The notes under the pieces: generated by a model | What the model was told of the DNA's origin: nothing | Database searches by the model: none | Seen by the model: only the letters and a program-made list of their open reading frames with translations | Shown here: piece by piece, positions 10,288 through 20,126 of the stretch | Position numbering within the stretch: position 1 is the stretch's first letter | Layout: every line of letters starts with the position of its first letter | Translations under genes and position numbers: made by a program | Origin: Usnea hakonensis | Taxonomy: Eukaryota; Ascomycota; Lecanoromycetes; Lecanorales; Parmeliaceae | Direction of reading: 5' to 3' | NCBI GenBank assembly: GCA_013423325.1 | Contig: BLJB01000243.1 | Location: 1-55,581, forward strand | Length of the DNA stretch: 55,581 nt

Positions 10288-11363
10288 TTACCTAAGAATG
10301 GTATCTGACTGTTTGGTGCTTTCGAGAACATGTACTGAATGTCTGAAGTAGATATTATTAGCAGTGATTTGTGTATATTGAAAGCCTTCTCGCTTACGCC
10401 TCCCTATCTCCTGGGCTTCTCCATATCCATGCCTTTGAATCATGGCCTGTGCAGGCGGAGTCCGTAGAGCCCGATGAGGCGCAGTATTTCCCAGAATCGA
10501 TACTGTACCATGATTTGATTGAACGGTATCTGCTCGTTCATTCTGCGCCAACTGTTGAGCTTCGAGAGGTTCATCGGATTGTCGAAGCGTTACGCATTCG
10601 TCTTCCATACGCCTACGTCGTTTCCGTCGTGCTAGATGTTCCATTTGGATCGATGAATCGTCTATTGCTGGACACTAGTCATTTACATACTCTTGTTTCG
10701 GCGAATGTGGTAGACCTGACCTGCAAAAAATTCGCTATATCCAGGAGACCTATGTAGAGATTCTTCATCTTCCTTGAGCTTGTGTAGCGTGTCTTGTATC
10801 ACTGCTGGCCATTTCTGGATCACTTCCGGTTCGATATCGTCCACAAGGCAATCGAATACGTCCGATGGCATCGAGCCTCCGGCCCAAAGGGTAGGTGCGT
10901 AAGCAATCGCCCATGAGATCACTCCGTCAGGACTCAAGCCGCGGATTGTTTCACATCTCCTACGCGTAGAGTCCTTCTTGAACTTTGTGTCCTCTGAATC
11001 GAATGTTGAATCTTTTGGGCCCAGAAATATTGTGACAATATTCCTCCTGAAGACTGCTGGTTGCGCCAATCGCCCCTTCGCGAAAAGGTCCCCCCTCGCT
11101 GACTGTGCATGAGATCTATGTTTCTCGCTTTCCTGCCATGCTCGCTCTGTTCGTGATTCCCTCAGCATCCTGGTTTCTTCTTGAAGCTTCGTCGCCGCAT
11201 CTGCAAGCTTTGAGCTCAAATCACTCAGAGTATTCCATTGGTCGATTGTTGGATAGATTTTCCGGAATCTCTCTCTCAGTTGCTCAGACTTTTCAACCAG
11301 AGTCGTCAATTGCGACAATACGACAGTTGCGGACATGCTCAAAGATTTATGAATCACTGCCAA
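10288..11363 (-). CDS. Hypothetical protein with coiled-coil N-terminus
   Basis: Exon 1 is 11363-10691. The intron is 10690-10632 (59 bases, donor GTATGT, acceptor ATCTAG, phase 1). Exon 2 is 10631-10288. The product has 338 aa. The N-terminal 80 residues are Leu/Glu/Lys-rich and likely helical or coiled-coil (VVLSQLTTLVEKSEQLRERF, SSKLADAATKLQEETRMLRE). The middle contains ETIRGLSPDGVISWAIAYAP and a WPAVIQDTLHKLKED helix. Exon 2 starts with a basic RRKRRRR stretch. I do not recognise the family. The 3' end is uncertain: a further intron at about 10338-10295 would move the stop to 10208-10210. The N-terminal helix resembles helical prefixes of fungal NLRs only in composition. Confidence 0.45.
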
Positions 11364-12449
11364 TTTGACAAAGTACTCGGTGCTTATAAATTATGGGTTT
11401 TCATTATGAGCTTCTTTTTTAATTTAGGCACTTCAGTTGTTTATGCAGGTCTGCTAAACTTTCAAAATAGAGTAGCCAGAATTATTCCTTAGCGCGCTGT
11501 GGCCAATGAATCTCTGTTTACAATCTCTAGCAACCACGACTAGTCGCTGCGGCCAATGCATTATCGATTTTGGTCCATGCATTAGAGACTATGCATGACA
11601 CGTTTGAGGCGCCCAGAAAGATAGGGACAGAGCGGGACAAGACAGGATGTGAGACTGAATGCCGTTAGCGGCTGATCCCTTCCACCAATCGCGTATTATT
11701 TGCACCACCCCAACTGCGTCTTCATTTTCGGTCTAACAAAATTCCGTACCGAACCTCGGTAACCATTCTCATGTTCCATGTCCAATCAGTTTGAATACTT
11801 TCGTCCCAAATTCCGCAACTTAAAGCATGGTAGTCGTATCGTTCTTCCGCTGACCTCCAGAAGTCAAGAACATTGTCGTGCGGTCCAATCATATTCACTT
11901 TTTCGCCTCTCCATCGACCTTGGTCTGCTCATGCGCAGGACAGCAACAACGCTACTATAGTACCTCCCGATTATCTTTCTAGTCACAATTAGCGGCTACA
12001 TTTCCAAAGCTCTTCATTTAGATTGATGTCGTCTTTACATAAGATAACAGTTCATCTTGGCAAGCGCCATTTACAACCCGCTACTGCAATAGAGTCCTTG
12101 TGTTCGTGTATGGAATGGTATCCTCGATAGGGCATCTTCGCCGCAAAAGAAGGTATTTGAGGTGCGCAGAAAGATGGGCCCGGTTGAGCTCCTAGGAAAA
12201 GATATATAGACGTCCTTCCCAGCTGTTTCCAGCTCCCCATCTGAGTCTGGAATCCATCACTCGTCATGCCACAGCCCAGACTAGCGGACTCGTAGAGCTC
12301 CCCGTACGAACACGAAGTATCCTGCTTCAGATTTACTCAAACATCGTTCATTCATCACGAGACAGAGGAAAGTCCTTGTACTCGCAAACACATCTATATC
12401 AATTGCTCTAAAGATCTTTGTCGTTGGGAACTATTCCATCGCCAGGACC
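11364..12449. other. Intergenic, nothing recognised
   Basis: AT-rich in its first part. No reading frame has a family pattern. Small frames at 11778-11960 (+) and 12052-12267 (-) look random. The last 150 bases probably hold the promoter of the next gene. Confidence 0.3.
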
Positions 12450-13890
12450 ATGGGCCCAACAGATGTTGTTGCTCCGAATGCGCCTACCTCTCCTCAACCG
12501 CCGGAGACCTCTCCCAGCAGTCCTGCACTGTTCTCATGTGCCCAAGTCCTTACCATGAAGCACGTCCTGCAATTGCTGGGACTGTTGAAAGCCGCTCAAG
12601 CAAATCAGACCCCACTAACCGCTGGAGAAGCCAACCAGCCGGTGATTAACAAGAGCAAATCTGCCAACGAGCAGCAGATTGCGGCCAGAGCCTCAAAGCT
12701 CGAATTTAAGACGGTCAATGAGATGTGAGTGTAATACGTTTCTGCTTGAATTTTGATACTCACTGACAACAATCTGCTTGCAGCCGCGATGAAGAGGTGT
12801 ATGAATATAAGATCACAGAGTCGTCAAATCTTGCCGATGGATTGAGCCACCTGGATCAATATGTATGTGGTGTTGAAGAGAATGATGACGCCAGAATTAC
12901 CAGGCTCGATGCAGCAGTCGCTGCCGACATTGGACATGCACCAGCCTGCACGACTTCTACGTTACCTCAAATTATCAGATTTCTGCGGTGGAATGCCACA
13001 CCTTTTACCCTGGAATGGATTGGGGATGATCTGTATTATCCACGACTCATAGTTGATCCCGAAACAGCATTATCTCGAATCCTACGTCCAGCATCCTATC
13101 CTCTGGATTCAGCTGTGACGCTAATCCACGAATATGGAGGGTCGGGAAAGTCGCTGCCATGTGAAGCAAGTCGGGTTCTGACCGTATACGACGAGCTTCA
13201 TCGATTGGACTTTTCCGACGCTAACATTACCCTTTTGGATCCAAAGCTTTTCGACTCTCCCGATCATTCTCTTACAGAGAAGAAAGCTTTTCACAAGCAA
13301 GTGGGAGGTTGGATAGATTTCATTGGCCAGGGAATCGAGATACCAGATGTATACGTTGGAATGTGGCACCTCGAAACGGTTCAGGTTAATTATGCGCAAC
13401 TTCGAATGTCCTTGTGCCTCTCGAAAGGCTTCTATCGGTCCGTCTTTCCTTTGCCGTCGGGTTTTAGTGATCCTCCAAGGCGATAACTTCCATTGCAGGT
13501 AAGTTTCACCGAATGAAGGTAAATTACTTCTAACATAACTCATGATAGCAATATCGGGAGTCCCGTCTCGACCTGCCAACTCTCCCGCTGAAGAATCTCA
13601 GCCGAGGTATGCTCGAGGACATTATCTTCTGTCAGTACTGGATGAACAAAGAGTGTAACTCGGAAGATATCTGCACCGTCATCGTGAGGCGTAATAATAA
13701 ATATCATCTCAAGCCTCATTATATAGACCTCATTGGTTGCCAAATTTTCCAAAAGAGCCTGTATGACGAGGGTAGTGGCCTCATTAGATATGTTGATGGT
13801 TTGAGTGAAGAAAAGCTGCGGCAAAGCAAGGCAAGATTCTGGAAGGATTTCGAACTAGCCCAGCGAGCGGATCCTTTTATGAAGTGGTAG
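12450..13890 (+). pseudogene. Chimeric gene: AAA-ATPase N-terminal (DUF7025-like) start plus unknown domain
   Basis: Exon 1 is 12450-12724, with a 59-base intron (12725-12783, donor GTGAGT, phase 2) and exon 2 from 12784. The joined text ARASKLEFKTVNEIRDEEVY EYKI then LDQYV (space mine) matches the start of fungal AAA ATPases with an N-terminal DUF7025-type domain ('RASKLEFKtVNEvWD.K.yKYKiVES...LDeYVFvVR'). The rest is unrelated to that family. It includes a GGWIDFIGQG motif and a GGSGKS string that is too isolated to be called a P-loop. The simple frame stops at 13484-13486 (325 aa). An intron at 13385-13427 would give a more protein-like VLVILQGDNFHC, but the following exon (13549-13890, QYRESRLDL... 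to DPFMKW) is then out of phase. I read this as a chimeric, probably decaying gene. Confidence 0.45.
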
Positions 13891-14674
13891 AATAAGGGGC
13901 GAGCGAAGGGCTTTTACTTGTCGAGATCTTAGGGATTCAGTCTTGTCTCTTTATTTTGCCTTCGCATTTTTCTAATGCGTATATGGTCTTGGTCAATGCC
14001 CCGGTCATGTAGGCATAACCTTGGGATTATGGTCGACACTAAAAACAGATTGCCAACACTTCACGCTCGATTGTAGGCCACAACTTGCTTCTAATGGTCA
14101 GAAGCCTCAGTTGTGTTTCTGCAGGTCCACTGGGATCTATGAGGGAAATGCTGATCGGAAGCAGTCTAATGACCCTATAGGACCGTGGAGTCACATCGGT
14201 AAATCCACTGGTAAGAAAGTTCCTAAAAGAATACTGGTGTCTAGGTTTCTTTCGTCTCTCCCCTTGTCAGGATCCCGCCATTAAAGTTTGTCGTTGCAAC
14301 GAAACCAGTATTGGGCTCGACCGCAGAGGCATCTCGTATCCAATGAGCTACCATTTCGAGGTCTTTCTTTATTCATTTGACTTCGATGCCGTGTCAAGCT
14401 GCTACCGGGTTGTATGAGCAAGGCTGGCAGTTTGTCTTGTATCCCTCCTCTATTTTATTCCAGCCTCCTGCACCACGGTGACGTTGGAGTAATGAGCTTG
14501 GGGAAGGCTCCGTGCTAATGCCTGCGTGATATCACATTACCCGAAGGGTGCACCAACCCCCTAGTTTTTCGTAAGGCATGCTAGACTATTTCACTGCCCT
14601 TCCAAATCATGGAAATGAGATATAGCCTCAATTTACGATGCCAAGCATCCTTTGTTATCCACAAAAAGATTACA
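13891..14674. other. Intergenic; tRNA-like minus-strand scrap
   Basis: No gene supported. At 14286-14352 the minus strand reads GGTAGCTCATTGGATACGAG and then CGGTCGAGCCC. These look like a tRNA D-arm and T-arm, but a proper 7-base anticodon loop cannot be formed. It is at best a tRNA pseudogene or SINE head. Confidence 0.3.
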
Positions 14675-15391
14675 ATGGGAAGCCTTTTTCCGAAGTCAAA
14701 GTCCAAAAAGGCACGCTCATCTGCTGCTCAAATCGTCACTCTCTGTGATCAACACGGCGTCCCGGTCAAGGTACAGAAAATCAGTGACAGCTTCGTCCAA
14801 AAGGGCACTGCGGTCCAAATTAAGCCCAACATTACCACACCGGCTACTCGAACGGAGCTTTATATCGCCACCCCAGAACTTCTTCATGACCGTCAAAAGA
14901 TAATCCGATGTACCTAGCAGACGGCTGGCCTGACGCTTGATCAAGGAGGTGTAAGACTGTCTACATAGAAGGGCCAGAGTGAAGCCGTCACTGGATACCA
15001 TACTCTTAGGGAATCTGACTATGTCAGCCCCCAAATCAGAACGAAAGCTCACAAGAAGACCTTGGCTGATATGTTTTTGTGCAGTCCTTTACTAAAGCAA
15101 AGCCTTTTCTGCGAGGTCGACGGATGTCGGATCTTCCGAGTACTAATGTCTCTCACCTTCGACGCAAGCACCGACACCAGAGTCTACGCGATGGCGTCGT
15201 CAATCTGGCTGACCAAGGTGGTCGTGAGGAACATGGTCCCTTGGTAGTACTCTAGTTCTCATGAAAACACAGAGATGAAGATATACCGGTGGACGTCATG
15301 GGCGGAGCGTTGCTCCAGAAATACGTCGGCTTCATTGAGAAGGAGAACGGCGCTCCATTCTGCACATTCTGTGGCGCGATGAAGAAGTAGA
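14675..15391 (+). pseudogene. Decayed small gene, unknown family
   Basis: One frame from the ATG at 14675 reads MGSLFPKSKSKKARSS, then TLCDQHGVPVKVQKISD and TRTELYIATPELL. It meets stops at 14915-14917 and about 14969-14971, yet goes on in the same frame as protein-like text to about 15247. A second open stretch ending at 15391 (ALLQKYVGFIEKENGAPFCT FCGAMKK; space mine) carries a CxxC pair. No single splice joins them cleanly. I do not recognise the family. An overlapping minus-strand frame (14717-15052) is a competing reading. Confidence 0.3.
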
Positions 15392-15624
15392 ATGGATGTA
15401 TTGTTTGCTGGTGTCAAGGACGTTGTGAAACACTGGACTTATGGAACACTTCCGGATCGATCTTTGCCATGCGTACGGCAGTCATTCTATGCCAGCTTCA
15501 TACAACCTATTCTACTTCTAGATTCCAATTACAAATTTACCCCAAGCTACGACGTTCCACCCACGACCTGCAACTCTACCATCCACCATCCACTATCTAC
15601 CTACTAGCCTCCTACCCTCTTACG

Positions 15625-16428
15625 ACCCACTACTACTCTCTATTCTTCACTCTCCTTGTCATCCGCTTACAAGTCTGTTACCCTTCAGCCCTCCACTCTC
15701 CATCAAATATATAAATAGGAACAGTTTCAAGGTCACTCTAGAACTGGTGAAGGCGTATCAGAGGAAGAGGCAATCAAAATGGAGTACTACGTCGACCGGG
15801 ATAGATGTTGAAACCGCAGGAGCGGATGAAGCAATACGGACTCTCCAGGTCAAGTGATCAGAAGTAACGGACACACTCCATACATGATCCAATAACTTTG
15901 CATCAATGAGACGATAGATTTGTGGGTTGCGGCGTAAGCACTTTGGATCTTCGGGCCCTCCCATATGGTTGCCCCCTCCACTATATGCGCTACGGTCAAG
16001 GCTTTATCGGCCTGAATTGGATTGAGGACGTTATAATAGGAGCTCTGACTGCTAGGTGAAGGTTTACAGGCGTTGAAGAGTGGAAATGGGCGGCCATGTC
16101 ATTTGTGTGGAAGCCTGGGCAGAGATAGCGAAGGTCGCCGTAGGCTGATACGGTGGAGGGCCAGTATTTGCTTGGTGGGTAGCCGGCGGTGGAGGAGGGT
16201 AGAAGGATTGGATTGTGGAAAGCTGGGATGTCTCTCATCCAAAGTCTTTCTGTGATCGATGCAGCTTTCAGCTAAGCCGAGCACGTCGTCTCTTTGTATC
16301 CAAACCGATCTGCCCTGACCTTATAGCTATTGCTTTGTCAACCCCGATACGCTCCCTTCTGAACCTCCCTCCGGCAAGGCGTCTCGCCTTACAATTCCTT
16401 CCTTCTCAGATATTCGAGGATGGTCCAA
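15625..16428. repeat. Duplicated block, copy A (partner 22971-23759)
   Basis: The direct duplication is about 800 bp, starting ACCCACTACTACTCTC and ending GAGGATGGTCCAA. By eye it is highly similar throughout, with small indels near 15725-15735. Both copies contain CAAATATATAAATAG (TATA-like) at the left. The minus strand holds a shared YGDLRYLCPGFH-containing reading and, at the right end, the WTILEYLRRK end of a casein-kinase fragment. Copy A breaks off inside the kinase text, whereas copy B continues into more of the kinase. Confidence 0.85.
15996..16238 (-). pseudogene. Carboxylesterase-like fragment (in duplicated block, copy A)
   Basis: The minus-strand text PSKYWPSTVSAYGDLRYLCP followed by GFHTNDMAAHFHSSTPVNLH resembles the late part of type-B carboxylesterases ('aYGD.ry.CPg......s....pv..Y'). 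No catalytic Ser, Glu or His motif is present. Copy B (23339-23569) has the same reading with several substitutions and no frame-breaking change. That could mean a recent duplication or some constraint. The family call is tentative. Confidence 0.35.
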
Positions 16429-16696
16429 GAGAGCGAGCGATATGAATAACGATACATACAATAAGCCCCCGAAATCGTGAAAGAAGTAGACTTACTAATT
16501 TTATTCCCAGGTAGACTTGCACTATGGACACTAGATAGAGGCACCACACTACGAACAAGCTGGAAGCACCGCAGGCTTGCCAATGAGTCTGTGCCCAATC
16601 GTGTGCCAAAAAGTGTCTATTAGTCGATGATATCTTTTTTCTTTTTTAAGAAAAACGAGAGTGACGGTGGCAAAGATGGAAATGAGTGGTTGTAGA

Positions 16697-16934
16697 CATG
16701 CCAACGTGCCTGATCAGGTTCACATCGCCAGCATTAAGGCGGACAGGAAATGATTTGTAATCCAAGGAGTGAAAGTAGGCATGCCAACGTGCCTGTAGAT
16801 GCGTAGGGAGAATGAATAGTCGTCGCCAAAGGAGCGGAGTGGAGCAGGCATGCCAACGTGCCCAGAGAGGATAGAGAACCGAGTCGAGTAACCGAGACTA
16901 AGAGAGTGGAAGCGAGTGAGCGTGCCAACGCGCC
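16697..16934. repeat. Four spaced copies of CATGCCAACGTGCC
   Basis: The exact 14-mer occurs at 16697-16710, 16780-16793 and 16849-16862, with a variant (CGTGCCAACGCGCC) at 16921-16934. Spacings are 83, 69 and 72 bases. The sequence between copies is A/G-rich and poorly conserved. A related pair, GGACTGTGAGGGTCATGCTG-like, follows near 16974-16999 and 17067-17088. It could be a decayed minisatellite or a cluster of binding sites. Confidence 0.55.
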
Positions 16935-17396
16935 CATCAAGTAGAGAAAGGCGCGGAAAAAGTACGTGGTAAGGACTGTACTGTGAGGGTCATGCTGGTA
17001 GAGGCGGGAAGGTCAAACCCCATAAGAGAGATGAGCTGAAAGAGTGCGGCCGAAGAAATATAAGGTAAGGACTGTGAGGGTCATGCTGATATGCCTAAAA
17101 CAGCCAAAGCCCATTCGTGAGCTGAAAGAGTGTAACAAGGCGTGCCAGTATTCCTAGACCGCGGACAAGAACTGTAAAAGTAAAAGAGTGTGAGTCGTAG
17201 GCCAAGATACTCGAACGGGATCCAAGGAACGAAAAAGAGTGGCGACGAGCAAGCCCGCATGCTCGAGAAGGGACAAAATCAGAGGGACCAGCCTCGCAAG
17301 CAAACATCCAACCAGAAACGCAAAGACGAGCACAGCGATGCGATAAAAATCCCCAAAGATCAACTCCAAGGACCCAGCCAGAGCAGTCCCCGCACT

Positions 17397-17845
17397 CTAA
17401 GCCCGCCTCGCCATACCATGCGGATGACGTACCCTCCGCTTCTCCTTCTGCGTAATCCTCAACGGCTCCAAGCCCACACTCCTCTTCCCCCCCACAGTTG
17501 GGCCTCCCCAATCAATACCATGCGCCCGCCCAACACTGAAATCGATCCCCAACGACGTGAACAACTCCACATTGACATCGATGCTGTCCGCATCGCAGCC
17601 GGAACACTTGTCCACGATCTTGACGTTTTGGACCGTTTGCCCGTTGCCCGGGTCGTAGATGTCGATGTAGGTGCCGCAGAGGGGGTCGTTGTTGGGGTTC
17701 GGGGCCGTGAAGCGGAGGTGGGAGATGGCGACAACGGGCTCCCCGGCTGTGGCGGCGATGGCGCAAGCGGAGTTTGTGGGGGTCAGATCGGGGGTGTAGA
17801 TGGTCATGTCGCCGGAGTAGGCTGAGGCGAGGGGTATGGAGTCGA
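17397..17845 (-). pseudogene. Double-psi beta-barrel (expansin/Asp f 7-like) secreted protein, 3' exon only
   Basis: The exon begins at 17845 after a good acceptor (CTTCTCTTCTAG) and reads VDSIPLASAYSGDMTIYTPD, then TNSACAIAAT, PLCGTYIDIYDPGNGQTV, KIVDKCSGCDADSIDVNVEL and GRAHGIDWGG. These are the DPBB landmarks (D-x-TYY, paired Cys, VDxCxGC, DL/DV) of fungal Asp f 7/EXP1-type secreted proteins. The core DPBB is nearly complete. The 5' exon with the signal peptide is not seen: upstream on the minus strand is an unrelated open frame. The end after WGG is an unusual basic tail. This is probably a 5'-truncated copy. A spliced first exon further upstream remains possible. Confidence 0.65.
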
Positions 17846-18486
17846 CTAGAAGAGAAGAGAGAGGTGTCGTGGTTTATGACCCTAATAAAGCCCCGTTTAG
17901 TGTAAGAGGAAGGCTGTTTTCGTCGCACTTGAGTCAACTTGTTCGCAATTGGGGAAAGTGTTTTGAAAGCAATACTCCAGCTCTGGCGAGCGTGACAGGC
18001 TATCTACCGGGCATAATTCCAACCAGGCACACTGAGCATCGGCAATGGCCTGTGGGTTTCTTCTTTCTTCCCCTGTCATCTTTCGAAAAGTCAATTCCAA
18101 TGCATGTGCGGTTGGTGAGAGAGCATCATTGGCACCCCCGGAGGTTCTTAGTTCGTGACGACAGAGGAGCACCTGGTCGTCAGCAAAGCGCCTCCAGCAA
18201 TTCTGACAGTATCTTAAGACTAGCATCTTAGGCGAGAGATGACGGAGGTACGTGAGCAAGGTGAGAGAGTAGCAGGCCTCCGCGGACCAGGCGTCAATGC
18301 AGCTGTTATCGGTCGCGAGAGACAAAGAAACTAGGCGATGTTGTGTCATGGATAGAAACGTGAACCCTTGATGCGGTATGTGGTGTCTTAGCAAATAAAC
18401 TTCAGAAGTGCTCAAACCCCTCAATCTCCTGAAACTCTTAGGACTATTATCGTCGAGGAGGTCGAACAAAAAAAAGTAATCAGCGA

Positions 18487-18762
18487 TCACCGACCCTTAT
18501 CTGCACGTGCCGGTCTTCTCCGTTTGTCTCCCCGCTGCGCCTGGTGTTTCGCCTCAAACTTCCGCAGCAGTCCCTGTGCGTTTCCTAACTCGCGTTCGAG
18601 CAGCCATGTCTCCTTCCAGCACACTTTGTATTCATAGCCGTTTCCCCTTCGTCTCTTGCCAACGATCCTTACGATCTCCAACCCCTCTTCATCCAATATT
18701 GAACCTCTTTAATTCTGATGCCGCTCAGCGAGTGGTGGGGGGACAGTGATGGCGTGAGGGGA
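18487..18762 (-). pseudogene. Chromodomain protein remnant
   Basis: Reading leftwards: PPPLAERHQN, an in-frame TAA, then RGSILDEEGLEIVRIVGKRR, RRGNGYEYKVCWKETWLLE, NAQGLLRKFEAKHQ and a basic tail RRPARADKGR. 'E.IVgkR...GyEYkVrWKgtWLpE..L.NAqeLL.eFe' is a chromodomain of the type common in small fungal genes and Ty3/gypsy integrase tails. The stop sits just before the domain, so the frame is broken once. Weakly related Ser/Thr-rich text at 18776-19021 on the same strand may be its upstream part. Confidence 0.6.
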
Positions 18763-20126
18763 TAGACGGTCGCCACTATTCCGCGACCACCTCCACGGGT
18801 AGCCTGCTCAACTCGATCCCGGGACAGTACGACACTAGAAGAGATCGGACGATCAATGGGGGAGGGAGTGGGTTCCGTGGTAGGAGGACCAAGTAGCCGT
18901 GTGTCTTTGTCTGTTCCCTTGGGTGGGAGCTTTGGAGGCGTAGGGTACCAATCTCAGTCTCCACGCTCGTGGCCCTGGTAGAAGCGCCAGTTTCGCCAGT
19001 CTTTTCGTCATCCTCCACCACGACAGGGTCATCTGAAATACGTCAGCAGAAATCCCGGGTGCGGGTCAGAAATTCACTGGGGGCACACCGTGACTGTTAC
19101 CAACTTCACTGGATCGACTTGAGCTTTTTGTTTTCTTGTGATGCGGGACTTTTCGCTTAAGGCTAACAAGTCCAGGTAAGTGTCGATAGGTATGCTGAAG
19201 ATGGCAGAACAGGGAGCGGAAGATTAGAGTGGATTAGAGCGGGCGTATCAGGGTAGTAGTTAGATATAGGGTGCGTTGCGGCCTCACACAGGAGGCTCGG
19301 GGCTACAACGTCTGCGACCATTTAGGTGACGGAAGTGGCAGCTCGAGTAGAGCGCAGAGTAGCGAAATCAGGAATTGGGAGGGTTTGCGGGGACTAGTTG
19401 TGTGACTGATTTCATCAATGGCGGAGAAAGCCGGGAGGGCGATAAAGCGGTAGCTAAGAGGATTTTTGGCCCAGGGGTGAAAGGGGATAATGATGGTTGG
19501 TGCTTGATGGCTAAGGGAAGGAGAGGGTGTTTGGAGCTGTTGGCAGAAAGTGGTCAAGATGATCCGCTTCATACAATTTATATGCGTGCCAGCTACCTGG
19601 TTATATCGTCTGTACTCTCTCTGGTGACTCTCCGCTGCACTAAGAGTGCTGCAGTACAGTCAGTTATCGCTAGAGTCGACCTGCGGCTCCTAGAAAATTC
19701 GCTTGGCATTACGGCTCATTCCCCCGCATTCTCCGTCATCATGCAGAAAGCTGTAGAATTCTTGGGCAAAGGTTACCACATCTGTTCAGCAGCGATGCAG
19801 CAACTACGAATACTATTTATGATTCCGCAGCCCACTCTTTCCAAGCGTCTGAGTATATCACTTAGCTCGATTTCGGCTGCGAATAAGCAAAACCTGCCAA
19901 GCGTACCGGACGTAGATGGTCAAGTTGACCACCGAAGCAGCCAATTGTAGGTAAAGCCATACCAGATTACTTCCATACCTTGGTAGGAACTGACAAAGAA
20001 GGCTTTAGATAATCCAAACACTATAGCTCTACCGTGTCAGACCCTATTTTTGAAGAGTCCTAGTCTCCGACTTTTGCGGGCTTTCACAAAACGATATTCT
20101 CGAACACGTAGGAATCCAATGCCATT
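18763..20126. other. Intergenic, no confident gene
   Basis: The longest frame is 19375-19950 (+, 191 codons). It has no recognisable motif and overlaps an equally open minus-strand frame (19303-19572), so I do not call it. The final 170 bases precede the deaminase gene and probably hold its promoter. Confidence 0.3.

Noticed and set aside
13138..13155. GGSGKS string as a P-loop NTPase
   Set aside because: No hydrophobic strand-loop-helix context, and no Walker B or sensor follows.
14286..14352. Functional tRNA gene on the minus strand
   Set aside because: D-arm and T-arm look right, but the anticodon arm has too few loop bases and acceptor pairing is poor.
17897..18490. 197-codon minus-strand open frame upstream of the DPBB exon
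   Set aside because: Cys-rich text without a known family. I could not splice it to the DPBB exon to supply a signal peptide, so it is not listed as a gene.
19375..19950. 191-codon plus-strand open frame
   Set aside because: No motif or family pattern, and an overlapping minus-strand frame is as good. Not enough to call a gene.
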